A stretch of DNA of 64,000 nucleotides. Source: Limnobaculum allomyrinae (GTDB taxonomy: Bacteria > Pseudomonadota > Gammaproteobacteria > Enterobacterales > Enterobacteriaceae). The stretch is from contig NZ_JADRCR010000002.1 in assembly GCF_016649425.1 (NCBI RefSeq), positions 506,575 through 570,574 on the forward strand. The letters run 5' to 3'. Under the pieces are notes generated by a model. The model was given only the letters and a program-made list of their open reading frames with translations, made no database searches and was not told the DNA's origin. The translations under genes and the position numbers were made by a program. Positions 18,232 to 26,989 of this stretch are shown piece after piece (position 1 is the first letter of the stretch; every line of letters starts with the position of its first letter).

Positions 18232-18666
18232 TTAATCTACACTTGGCGGTGTTGGCCATTTAATATCAAACGTTGTAGACGTATCAATTGCATTTACAGC
18301 ATCGATATAATTAAGCCATTTATTAAACTCTTGTTTTTCTTCATTTGATATACGGCCTAAAACTACTTTAGAATGCCAATTTTTATTACTAATCAAATAA
18401 TTAGCCTTATCTAATAACCGTGATTTTTGAATATTTATTTGGATAATCTGTTCATTATGTGGCAATGGAGGAATATCAACCCAACATGGTGAGCCATTGT
18501 CTCCGGCTTTTCGTATTTTGCCGTTTGGTGGTTGAGATGAGTATTCATTGAATATATCAATAGGTATTTCAATGAGATCACTTGGCCATGTCCCTGCTAA
18601 AAGGTAGGCAGATTTCAATTTTGTAGGAAAAAAAGCATTTTCACTGATACTGTAAAAGTATTTCAT
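18232..18666 (-). CDS. Tail fibre assembly protein (Tfa), silent copy
   Basis: The 144-residue product begins MKYFYSISENAFFPTKLKSA and holds 'NGSPCWVDIPPLPHNEQII', so it is a divergent relative of the Tfa at 17480. In the present orientation it faces away from the fibre promoter and should be silent. After inversion it would follow the alternative tip by 3 bases. Confidence 0.85.
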   Translation of the reverse strand: MKYFYSISENAFFPTKLKSAYLLAGTWPSDLIEIPIDIFNEYSSQPPNGKIRKAGDNGSPCWVDIPPLPHNEQIIQINIQKSRLLDKANYLISNKNWHSKVVLGRISNEEKQEFNKWLNYIDAVNAIDTSTTFDIKWPTPPSVD

Positions 18667-18669
18667 AAA

Positions 18670-19050
18670 CTATGCTCCAATTGCTATCCATTGTACTGAT
18701 GGGCTACTGACCGATGGATAACACGATTGCACAAGTACTCGGCCTGTTGTTTTATTAAAAGCCAATGTCTGGGCAATAGCAATCCACTGTCCAGATGTCC
18801 CCCCTTGCAGAAGACTACATGTTATTGATAAACAAGCATTAGGGAATGATATAGGGAAGTTGAAAGAAGTAGAAAACTGATCCCACTCACCATATCTTGC
18901 TTCAGGTTGTGAAGGCAATGTCGTCGTCCCCCACTGAATAACTATATTTTTCGTAATACCACCAACCATTGCTGGTATGGATATCCATCCATTAGCACTA
19001 TTTGTTGCGGTTATACCACTACGAATAGCTGCTTCTGATAAACCAAGGTT
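18670..19050 (-). CDS. Silent tail fibre C-terminal cassette (no start of its own)
   Basis: Read on the minus strand from the crossover site, the frame encodes NLGLSEAAIRSGITATN and then a tip ('WGTTTLPSQPEARYGEWDQF' to SVQWIAIGA). That is 124 residues from the glycine of the crossover motif. There is no start at its head. In this orientation an in-frame TAA at 19053-19051 blocks read-through from outside. An internal ATG at 18969 exists but would make only a fragment. Inversion would fuse this frame to the constant N-terminal part ending at 17094. Confidence 0.85.
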   Translation of the reverse strand, partial: NLGLSEAAIRSGITATNSANGWISIPAMVGGITKNIVIQWGTTTLPSQPEARYGEWDQFSTSFNFPISFPNACLSITCSLLQGGTSGQWIAIAQTLAFNKTTGRVLVQSCYPSVSSPSVQWIAIGA

Positions 19051-19058
19051 TTAAAGAA
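19033..19058 (-). repeat. Right DNA-inversion crossover site
   Basis: Reading on the minus strand: TTCTTTAAAACC, central TT, GGTTTATCAGAA. The 12-base right half is identical to that of the left site and the core dinucleotide matches in inverted orientation, which is what site-specific inversion needs. The outer half differs from the left site at two positions. Confidence 0.88.
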
Positions 19059-19122
19059 GATATCTGTTTTTCCCCTTTCATTTTTGAGACTATCCCATAC
19101 AAAAATAAAAGGAGAAAAATAG

Positions 19123-19683
19123 GTGCTAATTGGATATGTCAGGGTGTCAACAAATGACCAACAGACGAATTTACAGCGAGAATCACTCTATCGTGCGAAT
19201 TGTGAGCTGATTTTTGAAGATAAAATTAGTGGAACTAAGTCTGAACGACCGGGCTTAAAAAAGTTGTTAAAGACGGTTAAAGAAGGTGATACGGTAGTTG
19301 TCTGGAAGTTAGATAGGCTTGGCCGAAGTGTGCGCCATTTGATTACTTTAGTTGCTGATTTAAAAGCTCGTGGAGTACATTTTAGTAGTATTACCGATAA
19401 TATTGATACCAGCACTGCCGCCGGTCGGTTCTTTTTTCATGTGATGTCTGCTTTAGCTGAAATGGAGCGAGAATTGATAGTTGAACGAACTCGGGCGGGG
19501 TTGGCGATTGCACGGTCTCAAGGACGAATTGGAGGGCGCCCAAGGCGATTATCGACTTTACAAATAGAACAGTCACAGAGATTGTTAAATAAAGGGCACT
19601 CTCGTAGAGAGTTGGCATTGCTTTATAATGTTAGTTTGGCAACCATTTATAAATATTTACCAGCATCGAATATAAAGAAATAA
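19123..19683 (+). CDS. Serine DNA invertase (Hin/Gin/Pin family)
   Basis: The 186-residue product starts with GTG after AAAAGGAG. It has the catalytic 'GYVRVSTNDQQTNLQRE' block (Ser9 in YVRVS), 'ISGTKSERPGLKKLL', and the conserved arginine block 'VVWKLDRLGRSVRHL'. The long E helix 'GRFFFHVMSALAEMERELI' and a C-terminal helix-turn-helix ('GHSRRELALLYNVSLATIYK') follow. It catalyses inversion between the two 26-bp sites, normally with Fis bound to an enhancer. It lies 64 bases outside the switch, as in Mu and P1. The 114 bases that follow hold no gene. Confidence 0.95.
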   Translation: MLIGYVRVSTNDQQTNLQRESLYRANCELIFEDKISGTKSERPGLKKLLKTVKEGDTVVVWKLDRLGRSVRHLITLVADLKARGVHFSSITDNIDTSTAAGRFFFHVMSALAEMERELIVERTRAGLAIARSQGRIGGRPRRLSTLQIEQSQRLLNKGHSRRELALLYNVSLATIYKYLPASNIKK

Positions 19684-19796
19684 TGATTTTATTTAACAAA
19701 ATATAATTGTGAACTATTCAACCAAATAGGGAAATATTCATGTCGCACCATACTATTTTATTATCTGAATAAATTACATCAATTCCCACCCCCACA

Positions 19797-21362
19797 TCAA
19801 ATATGATGCCCATACCCCACATCACAACTCGCTTTCTTTTTACGTTTCTTTGGTGTTTTAAACAAAAATGCCAGCGGGATAAATATCAGGCACACCGCCG
19901 CCATCAGGTAGAAGATATCCAGGTAGCTAAGCAGTCGGGCTTGAGCGAAGGCGATCTCTTTTATATTTTCCAGCGATACGCTTAAATCCACACTTTCTGT
20001 GACCCGATCGCTGATGCGGCTGTAATGCATATTGGTTCGGCTGTGGAGCATGTTTGCCATTAGCGTGAGGCCAACGCTGCCGCCGATATTACGCATCAGA
20101 GCAGCAAAAGCGGCGGCTTCGTTACTTTTGTTTGCGGGTAATCCTTCATAGGCGAGCAGGCTAACCGGAATTAACATCACCGGAAACCAGATAACCTGTA
20201 ATAAACGAGCCCAAACGAAGGTGGCAAAATCAACGTTTAGCGTCATTTGTGACATATGCCAGGTTGAAATAGCGGTGCCCAGCAAGCCAATTGCCACCAA
20301 CCATTGTGGATAAGCAATTTTATTAGTAATAACACCAACGATCGCCATAGGAATAATCACCAGCAGGCCGCCAATGCCCAACATAACCCCGGCAATGGCC
20401 GCCGTGTAGTTAAACAGCTCTTGAGTCATTTGTGGCAAGACCTGGGTGGTGCTGTAGCTGAGAAAACCAATTAAGAAGATAATCAGACTGCTGATAGTAA
20501 AGTTGCGGTGGCGCAGCAAGCGGATATCCATAATTGGTTGAGGATGAAACCATTCCCATATCACCAGAAAGCTGAGGGAAACCGCTGCGGTAACAGCCAT
20601 GGTACAAATAAAGCTGGATGAGAACCCGTCATTGATTTCATATCGGTCAAGAAACAGCTGTAAGGTACCAAATCCGATAATCACTAATGAAATACCGACG
20701 TAATCGATATTACTTTTTTGTAGTTTGCGCTGCTTACGTTCCTCTTTCAGAAGTGGAGGCTCTACGATGAAGTAATAACTGAGTATCAGAGAAACAATGC
20801 CAATGGGCACATTGATTAAAAAGATCCAATGCCAGGACATATTTTCGGTTAACCACCCACCTACAAAAGGGCCGATAGCGGGAGCAACCAGAATGGTAAT
20901 ACCATACAGCGCAAAAGCATGAGGACGTTTTTCTATCGGAAATGAGTCGGTGATCATCGACTGTTCAACCGGCGCTAACCCTCCACCGCTCAGACCCTGT
21001 AGTACCCGGGCAATAATCAAAAACTCGATGCTGGTGGCGATGCTGCAAAGCAGAGAACCAATAGTAAATCCGGCGATGCTCAACATATAGTAACGTTTTC
21101 GGCCAATGGTACTGGACAACCAACCGCTCATCGGCAGCACTAATGCGTTAGCAACAATATAGCTGGTTAATACCCACAGCGATTCGCTATAGGAAACGCT
21201 AAGCGAGGCCGAAATATGATAAAGGGAAACGTTGGCGATGGTGGAATCCAGCAGCTCCATAAATGTGGCAATAGAGGCGATAATCGCCATTAGCCACGGG
21301 CTACGGTTTCCGGCAGCGGAGCGAGGCAGGTGCGCCACGCCGCTATTATTTGATGTGGACAT
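19797..21362 (-). CDS. MFS drug exporter, DHA2 family (EmrB-like)
   Basis: The 521-residue product has about 14 hydrophobic segments and the DHA2 motifs 'MELLDSTIANVSL' in helix 1, 'GWLSSTIGRKRYYML' (motif A) and 'GVSG-type' helix 5 sequence 'LVAPAIGPFVGGWL' (motif C). It is a proton-driven inner membrane exporter. It overlaps the membrane fusion gene by 17 bases, so the two form an EmrAB-like operon needing a TolC-type outer channel. The C-terminal tail is Lys-rich. Confidence 0.9.
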   Translation of the reverse strand: MSTSNNSGVAHLPRSAAGNRSPWLMAIIASIATFMELLDSTIANVSLYHISASLSVSYSESLWVLTSYIVANALVLPMSGWLSSTIGRKRYYMLSIAGFTIGSLLCSIATSIEFLIIARVLQGLSGGGLAPVEQSMITDSFPIEKRPHAFALYGITILVAPAIGPFVGGWLTENMSWHWIFLINVPIGIVSLILSYYFIVEPPLLKEERKQRKLQKSNIDYVGISLVIIGFGTLQLFLDRYEINDGFSSSFICTMAVTAAVSLSFLVIWEWFHPQPIMDIRLLRHRNFTISSLIIFLIGFLSYSTTQVLPQMTQELFNYTAAIAGVMLGIGGLLVIIPMAIVGVITNKIAYPQWLVAIGLLGTAISTWHMSQMTLNVDFATFVWARLLQVIWFPVMLIPVSLLAYEGLPANKSNEAAAFAALMRNIGGSVGLTLMANMLHSRTNMHYSRISDRVTESVDLSVSLENIKEIAFAQARLLSYLDIFYLMAAVCLIFIPLAFLFKTPKKRKKKASCDVGYGHHI

Positions 21363-22422
21363 TAGGTACTACCGACATACCGGGAGACAAAGGATGCTCG
21401 GCGTCATTAATTCTGGGGTCGGTAAACAGGATCTTTACCGGTACTCGTTGAACCACCTTAATATAGTTACCGGTGGCATTTTCTGCTGGTAACATGCTGA
21501 ATACCGGGCCAGTGCCCCGTTGGATACTGTCTATTTTGGCGCTGTACTTATATTGAGGGTAGGCATCAATAGTTACTTCCACCTCTTGCCCCGGGCGCAT
21601 ATTGGCGAGCTGAGTCTCTTTAAAGTTCGCCGTTATCCAGACGTTATTCGACACCACGGACAATAACGTCCTGCCAGGATCGATATAACTTCCCAGCTCC
21701 ACGCTCCGCTTGGTGACATGTCCACTTTGTGGCGCAATGATTTTGGTATAGGAAAGTTGCAGCCTTGCATTTTCAATTTCGACTTCCAACTGTTTTAATT
21801 GCGCATTGTTTTCTTCCAGTGCTGCTTTCCCTTTATTGAGCAATGCCTGATTGTAAATAACCGACTGGCGCGCAGCATCTAACCGGCCTGCACTGGCTTT
21901 AAACGCCGCATGTTGCATACTCAGCTGGCTCTGGCTCCAGGTTTGTTGCGATTTTTGATAGCGGTCATAATCATCTTTATCGCGCTGATACTCAGCCTCT
22001 GCTGATTTCACATTAGCCTGAGTTTGCTTTAAGTTAGCTTCCAGCGCTTCAATCTGGTTATGTAGCTGAGGTGTTTGGGCTAAGGCTACGTTCTGGGCGG
22101 CAATGGCTTTATTTAACAGGTTTTGATAGTCACGGGCATCAAGCTCAATTAATACACTGCCAGCCTCAACATATTGATTATCTTCCACCAGAATACGATC
22201 TACCCGACCGGGTACGGCGGCAGAGACTTTCGCAATATTAGTATCAATGAAGGCATCATCGGTGCTTTCATAGTCTTTCAGACAGAACCAGTAATAACTG
22301 AAGGAAGACAGTCCGATGATAAACAACAATAATATATAAAGTGTGAATACTTTTTTCTTATTATTCTTGTTTATTTTCGTATCAGTTTTTGTTGGCGATA
22401 TTGTGTTGTTGTCGGGCGACAT
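21346..22422 (-). CDS. Membrane fusion protein, EmrA-like
   Basis: The start is put at 22422 (MSPDNNTIS), which follows AGGGA; an upstream TTG at 22479 is possible. The product is 358 residues. It has a single membrane anchor near residues 25-45 and a biotinyl-lipoyl-like half ('VPGRVDRILVEDNQYVEAG'). A long helical hairpin (residues 100-200) precedes the second lipoyl half ('IIAPQSGHVTKRSVELGSY') and a beta barrel. It links the DHA2 exporter to an outer membrane channel. It is the first gene of the operon. Confidence 0.9.
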   Translation of the reverse strand: MSPDNNTISPTKTDTKINKNNKKKVFTLYILLLFIIGLSSFSYYWFCLKDYESTDDAFIDTNIAKVSAAVPGRVDRILVEDNQYVEAGSVLIELDARDYQNLLNKAIAAQNVALAQTPQLHNQIEALEANLKQTQANVKSAEAEYQRDKDDYDRYQKSQQTWSQSQLSMQHAAFKASAGRLDAARQSVIYNQALLNKGKAALEENNAQLKQLEVEIENARLQLSYTKIIAPQSGHVTKRSVELGSYIDPGRTLLSVVSNNVWITANFKETQLANMRPGQEVEVTIDAYPQYKYSAKIDSIQRGTGPVFSMLPAENATGNYIKVVQRVPVKILFTDPRINDAEHPLSPGMSVVPNVHIK

Positions 22423-22776
22423 GCTGATTTTGTTCCCTGTGCTAAAACGAAATTCCTTTGTTAATTGACTGACGAACAAATAAGGATTTTCTTATTTTTC
22501 ATTATTCGAAAGGCACTTAAATATAATTGATATTGAGCATTTGTCATTCGGCAGTATTAATAATATTTAACGTGATGGATGTCAATAACCATGGCTATAA
22601 ATTCTATTTTAATTATATGGTTAGGTAGGTTTTGCTAAGTAATTTCTTGGTTTTTATAAGTGATGGCGTAGATTTTTTATAATGGTTTATATGATTATTA
22701 ACCAGTGGGATTTAAAGTTTTTTCATTAGATGTTGAATAATTAATTAAATAATTATTTTTTAGAAATGAGAAAAGG
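22423..22776 (-). other. AT-rich intergenic region upstream of the emrAB-like operon
   Basis: About 350 bases without a supported gene, between the pirin terminator and the efflux operon. It must hold the efflux promoter, but no operator could be assigned with confidence. Confidence 0.4.
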
Positions 22777-22812
22777 TTGCCATTAATGATAGAAATTAAT
22801 CATTAATGGCAA
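22777..22812 (-). terminator. Terminator after the pirin gene
   Basis: A perfect 14-bp inverted repeat (TTGCCATTAATGAT and its complement) with an 8-base loop, followed on the minus strand by CCTTTTC. It lies 18 bases past the pirin stop. Confidence 0.75.
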
Positions 22813-22830
22813 ACCAGTTGTTTCAAAATA

Positions 22831-23526
22831 TTAAACTTTAGGTAAATCAAATACCAAAATTTCACTATCGCTATGAACGGTGATATTCATGGTTGATTCA
22901 TCCCACAGAGCGATACCGTCGCTATTTGAGGCCTGAACACCGTTGATTTCTACTTCACCTTTTACGACTTGTACCCAGATACGGCGTCCTTCTTTGATAC
23001 TGAATTCAGCTTTCTCTTTAGCGTCCAGTGTCCAGCGCCAGAGCTCCATATCCTGATAAACTTTCAGCGAGCCATCACGAGCATCAGGCGACAGAACCAA
23101 CTGACGAGCATGCTTTTCAGCAAAGGTCTTTTGCTCATAACGCGGCGTAATATCCTTGCGATCGGGAATAATCCAGATCTGATAGAAGTGCAGTGGCTCA
23201 CTATCACTCGGATTGTATTCTGAGTGGCGAACGCCGGTACCGGCACTCATAATCTGAAAATCACCTGCAGGAACACGCTCTTTGTTTCCCATACTGTCCT
23301 GATGTTCAATCGTACCTTCCAGAACATAAGAGAGTATTTCCATATCTTTATGTGGATGGGTAGGGAAGCCCTGGCCCGGTGCCACTCTGTCTTCATTGAT
23401 CACTCGCAGTGCAGAGAAACCCATAAAGTTAGGATCGTAATAATCAGCGAAAGAGAAACTGTGCCAGCTATCAAGCCAGCCGTGATTAGCATGGCCGCGT
23501 ACATCAGCTTTACGTAAATAAATCAT
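22831..23526 (-). CDS. yhhW: Pirin family protein, YhhW-like
   Basis: The start at 23526 (MIYLRKADVRGHANHGWLDS) follows AAGGAGGT and gives 231 residues, the YhhW length. Cupin metal ligands are visible in THPHKDME (two His) and in 'GTIEHQDSMGNKERVPAG' and 'GTGVRHSEYNPSD'. E. coli YhhW has quercetin 2,3-dioxygenase activity in vitro; the true substrate is unknown. It is a single gene between two terminators. Confidence 0.93.
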   Translation of the reverse strand: MIYLRKADVRGHANHGWLDSWHSFSFADYYDPNFMGFSALRVINEDRVAPGQGFPTHPHKDMEILSYVLEGTIEHQDSMGNKERVPAGDFQIMSAGTGVRHSEYNPSDSEPLHFYQIWIIPDRKDITPRYEQKTFAEKHARQLVLSPDARDGSLKVYQDMELWRWTLDAKEKAEFSIKEGRRIWVQVVKGEVEINGVQASNSDGIALWDESTMNITVHSDSEILVFDLPKV

Positions 23527-23650
23527 GTGAAACCTCCTTAACGTTTTAAACAGTTTAGTCGATACCACAAAGATAAAAAGCGGAAAAAAGTCACTCAGAT
23601 ATTCAAAAAAATTGAATAATAAAAATGGGGCTTGTTGCTGGTGGTATAAA

Positions 23651-23680
23651 GCATCCGGCAAAGTGAAACATGCCGGATGC
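23651..23680 (-). terminator. Terminator after grxB
   Basis: A perfect 10-bp stem (GCATCCGGCA with TGCCGGATGC) around a 10-base loop, 18 bases past the grxB stop. The stem core GCCGGATGC resembles enterobacterial REP elements, and TTTATA follows on the minus strand. Confidence 0.65.
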
Positions 23681-23697
23681 CATTTTTAAAAGCAAAA

Positions 23698-24345
23698 TTA
23701 CTGAGCGATGCTATCTAACAGGTTAACGCCAGAAATTTTGGACATCTGTTTACGGTAAGCATCCACTTGAGGTGGATATTTCACGCCTTTCACAATGGAT
23801 ATTCCCCGAATCGACGGGAACAGATGAATATCATCTACCGACAGTTCACCGTTACAGGCTTCCGGTGATTGAATCAGTGTCTCCAGTTGAGCAAGATCTT
23901 GCTCTAATTGCTTAACCAGTTCCGGTGTTTGTGCCAATGCTTCAGCAAAGTTACCAATCATGGCCTCTTTTTTACGGCTGAAATACTGACGGGCGGAAGG
24001 GGTTCTGAACTCACAGAAGTCAGCCTGAGCATAACGGGGGATCAGCAGCTTGTTAAGATAAGGTGAAACCTGTTTCAACCAGTCGGCAATAGCCGGGTTG
24101 GTTTTACCGGTTAAAGCCAGTTGGCCAAAAGTTTCATCCACATAGTGCACGATATCCATACTTTCTGGCATGTAGCTGCCATCATCTTTTTCCAGAATTG
24201 GTGCCATTTTCTGACCGATCATGCGGATGGGCGTTTCTTCATCGTCATTCAACAACGTTACCAGTTCGAAAGGGAGCTTTTTGATGCCAAATATCATGCG
24301 TGCTTTCACACAGAAAGGGCAATGGTCATAGACATAGAGTTTCAT
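23698..24345 (-). CDS. grxB: Glutaredoxin 2
   Basis: The 215-residue product has the CPFC active site at residues 9-12 (MKLYVYDHCPFCVKAR) and the GST-like two-domain layout of GrxB. The cis-Pro stretch 'QKMAPILEKDDGSYMPES' supports glutathione binding. It reduces glutathione-mixed disulfides in the cytosol and is not a ribonucleotide reductase donor in E. coli. Length and the C-terminal 'DDIHLFPSIRGISIVKG' fit the family. Confidence 0.95.
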   Translation of the reverse strand: MKLYVYDHCPFCVKARMIFGIKKLPFELVTLLNDDEETPIRMIGQKMAPILEKDDGSYMPESMDIVHYVDETFGQLALTGKTNPAIADWLKQVSPYLNKLLIPRYAQADFCEFRTPSARQYFSRKKEAMIGNFAEALAQTPELVKQLEQDLAQLETLIQSPEACNGELSVDDIHLFPSIRGISIVKGVKYPPQVDAYRKQMSKISGVNLLDSIAQ

Positions 24346-24495
24346 AACATATCCTTAGCCAGCAGAATCAGGGGATAATATAGGTTTAACCCAGAATGAA
24401 AATGGATGCCATTATTATCTTAATAGTTTGGGTAATCAGAAAGAGAAAAGCCGTAAGCAGAGTGAATAGAGCGGCGGCATGCTTGCCGCCATCAA

Positions 24496-24888
24496 TCAGG
24501 ACATTGGGCTACAGAGTTCCAGCAGAATTCCGGACGGCGCCCTGACATAGGAGACGGTTTGCCCCCATGGCATCACCGTTGGTGCTTTTAGCTCGGTAGA
24601 ACCATAAACAATGGCGGCATTATGGGCGGTTTGAACATCTTTCGTTACCAGAGCAATCTCAATACCCAATGGTTTTTCTGAGTTACCGGCCTGTAGGTAA
24701 CCATCAGGAAAATGGCTATGTCCTAAATCATGAGAAGCAAACGCCAGAACGGTTTCACCGGTATCCAGTTCGCCATAAGTTTTGGTATCGTGCAGAAAAC
24801 GGGTTTTCATATTGAAGGCTTCATTAAAGAAATGAAGCGTTTTCTCAACATCGTCGACATAGACAATGGTGTATCCGAATTTAACCAT
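24496..24888 (-). CDS. VOC (glyoxalase-like) family protein
   Basis: The start at 24888 (MVKFGYTIVYVDDVEKTLHF) gives 130 residues and two beta-alpha-beta-beta-beta modules. 'MVKFGYTIVYVDDVEKTL' and 'SYVRAPSGILLELCSP' (with the metal-ligand Glu) are typical of the vicinal oxygen chelate fold. The substrate is not known. A small hairpin (GGCGGCA/TGCCGCC, 24473-24490) follows the stop. Confidence 0.8.
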   Translation of the reverse strand: MVKFGYTIVYVDDVEKTLHFFNEAFNMKTRFLHDTKTYGELDTGETVLAFASHDLGHSHFPDGYLQAGNSEKPLGIEIALVTKDVQTAHNAAIVYGSTELKAPTVMPWGQTVSYVRAPSGILLELCSPMS

Positions 24889-24998
24889 AATACAATCCTG
24901 TCTGTTTATGCGGTCAGTAATAAAATTATGGCAAAAGAATAACGGAAATCTATTCCGGAAGAACAAGAATATCGAAATTGTGAAGCGGACTGATGAAC

Positions 24999-25028
24999 AA
25001 AGAGCCTGACGTTGTGCTCAGGCTCTTT
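24999..25028 (-). terminator. Terminator after the Tyr/His-rich protein gene
   Basis: A perfect 11-bp stem (AAAGAGCCTGA with TCAGGCTCTTT) with an 8-base loop, 13 bases past the stop at 25042. The T run is part of the stem. Confidence 0.75.
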
Positions 25029-25041
25029 GCAGATAACAGAA

Positions 25042-25368
25042 TTAACGCAAATGTGACGGGCGACCACCACGATAGTGGTATACCCCAGGTCGGTTAGCCG
25101 GTCGATAATTACCTTTATATACCGGGCGATGGTTATTCAGGTTATAGCGATATTGAAAACTAATACCGGGATTATACCGATGGTTATAGCGGTGATTATA
25201 ATAACGTGTGTAGTTATAGTGGGATGGAGCACGATATTGCTTATGACGGTTGTAATTATAATGCTTTGGATAACTTTTATAACCGCGATAGTCCCGATGA
25301 TCCCTCGGCCCTGCAGATGCGCAGAACGATACCGCTAATAATAAAATAAACAGCGTCTTCTTAAGCAT
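25042..25368 (-). CDS. Small secreted Tyr/His/Arg-rich protein
   Basis: The start at 25368 follows CAGGAA and gives 108 residues. A signal peptide is clear (MLKKTLFILLLAVSFCASAG, cleavage after ASA). The mature part is about half Tyr, Arg, His, Asn and Pro, with recurring Y-N-x-R-Y-x-x-H-R-Y-N units. It may bind metal, polyanion or the cell wall; nothing in the sequence settles this. It is a single gene with its own terminator. Confidence 0.65.
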   Translation of the reverse strand: MLKKTLFILLLAVSFCASAGPRDHRDYRGYKSYPKHYNYNRHKQYRAPSHYNYTRYYNHRYNHRYNPGISFQYRYNLNNHRPVYKGNYRPANRPGVYHYRGGRPSHLR

Positions 25369-25611
25369 GTTGAGATTCCTGAGCGAGTGAACATGCATCA
25401 ATCATTACATTTAGAGGAAATTGTTCAATAGAGCTAAATCAGTTTTACGAAACTTTTACGCTTGTAATACGTAAAACTGAGAGAAAATGAACAATATGGC
25501 TGAATATCGCAGGAAATGCTAAATGCAACGCTATCAGGTAAGACGCAAAATAGAGGTGCTGGTGATCTTTCAGAAAATAAATAAAACGCTTTACTGATGT
25601 AACCCAAATGT

Positions 25612-25644
25612 CAGGCTTATCCTAAATCAATCAGGATAAGCCTG
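25612..25644 (-). terminator. Terminator after the MATE gene
   Basis: A perfect 12-bp stem (CAGGCTTATCCT with AGGATAAGCCTG) and a 9-base loop, 16 bases beyond the MATE stop. The 25402-25611 stretch next to it holds no supported gene. Confidence 0.75.
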
Positions 25645-25660
25645 CTTCAGAAACCGTTGG

Positions 25661-26989
25661 CTAAATATTGAGTCGTTTGGCCTGCCACTTTTTGGATTTC
25701 CAGCGCCAGGTGTTAGCCAGGCCGCGTAACCACTCGTCACACATAAAGCCGATCCAGATCCCTATCAATCCCATCTCCATGGTAATACCGAGGAAATAGC
25801 CCACCGGTATTGAGACACACCACATAAAGAAGATGGCGGTATACAGTGGGAAGGTAGCATCGCCTGATGCCCGCAGGGCGTTTACCATAACGATATTGAA
25901 GGTTCTGCCCGGCTCAAGGAACACTGAAAGTAAAAACAGCGGCAGCAACAGCTTATTAATCCCATCATCTTTCGACAGGAAGTGCAGAATATGCACATCC
26001 GCCAGCCAGAAGCCGATTACCACCAGAATAGTCACTCCGACCCCCAGCTTCAGGCTGCGGAACGTTTGGCGATAGGCATCTTCAAAGCGTTTAGCTCCCA
26101 CCAGATGACCAACAAAGATCTCATTACCGATACTGACGGAAATACCAAACAGCATGACAAATAGCGCGATCTGAAAATAGAGAGTTTGCGCCGCCAGCGA
26201 GGTTTCACCCATCAGGCCAATAAAGGCGTTGGCGGTCATATATTGCAGAATCCACACCATATTCTCACCGGCAGCCGGTAAGCCAATGCGCAGAATTTTT
26301 CCCAATTGATCTTTAGACCAGTGGAAAAATAGCTTTATTTCAAAGCGAATGCGTAAGCCGTAATTTAATAAACAGGCCAGCAGAATAATACAAATAACGC
26401 GACCAAATACTGTTGACCAGGCTACACCAACCAGACCGGCATCGAAAACATACAGCGCCAAAATATTACCGATGATGGTAATAATATTCACAATCAGCGT
26501 GACGTACATAGCGGCTTTAGACTTGCCATAAACCCGTAAACAGGCGGCCAGAATTAAGGAAACCGCTTCAGGGATCAGACAAATACCCAGAATATGCAAA
26601 TAGTTGAAGCCATCTGTCATCAGATGCTCAGGCATATTCATGATATTCAGCGCTTTGTAACCAAAGAAGAAGATGGTCGCCGCGCAGAACAGGCCGAGTA
26701 CAAAGTTAAACGCAATGGAAATATGAATCGCTTTCTTTGCCATATCCATATGGCGTGCACCCAGATACTGAGCAATAACAACGCTACACCCAACGCTGAT
26801 AAAGCTGAATATGGTAATACACATATCGAAAACCAGGTTACCGGGCCCCATCGCAGCAAGATAGGCGGTAGACACCTGGCTGACCATATAGGTATTAATC
26901 AGCAGCGTCGAAAAGTGTAAAAACAGATCGATGAATATTGGCCAGCTCAAAGAAAATAATGAGCGCTCTGTAACATCATGGTGATGCAT
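25661..26989 (-). CDS. MATE family efflux transporter
   Basis: The 442-residue product has 12 hydrophobic segments in two MatE repeats (N-terminal half from 'SLSWPIFIDLFLHFSTLLIN', C-terminal half from 'LRIGLPAAGENMVWILQYMT'). It would export cationic drugs or metabolites using a sodium or proton gradient. The ALRASGDATFPLY segment in the second half is typical. It is not close enough by eye to NorM to use that name. It is a single gene. Confidence 0.88.
   Translation of the reverse strand: MHHHDVTERSLFSLSWPIFIDLFLHFSTLLINTYMVSQVSTAYLAAMGPGNLVFDMCITIFSFISVGCSVVIAQYLGARHMDMAKKAIHISIAFNFVLGLFCAATIFFFGYKALNIMNMPEHLMTDGFNYLHILGICLIPEAVSLILAACLRVYGKSKAAMYVTLIVNIITIIGNILALYVFDAGLVGVAWSTVFGRVICIILLACLLNYGLRIRFEIKLFFHWSKDQLGKILRIGLPAAGENMVWILQYMTANAFIGLMGETSLAAQTLYFQIALFVMLFGISVSIGNEIFVGHLVGAKRFEDAYRQTFRSLKLGVGVTILVVIGFWLADVHILHFLSKDDGINKLLLPLFLLSVFLEPGRTFNIVMVNALRASGDATFPLYTAIFFMWCVSIPVGYFLGITMEMGLIGIWIGFMCDEWLRGLANTWRWKSKKWQAKRLNI

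Larger units (their letters stand above)
17081..19058. other. Invertible tail fibre segment
   Basis: The segment is bounded by inverted 26-bp crossover sites. In between are one expressed fibre tip with its tfa gene on the plus strand and a second tip with its tfa gene on the minus strand, meeting tail to tail at a shared hairpin. The serine invertase gene is 64 bases outside the right site. This is the standard layout of the Mu/P1/carotovoricin host-range switches. Confidence 0.88.
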
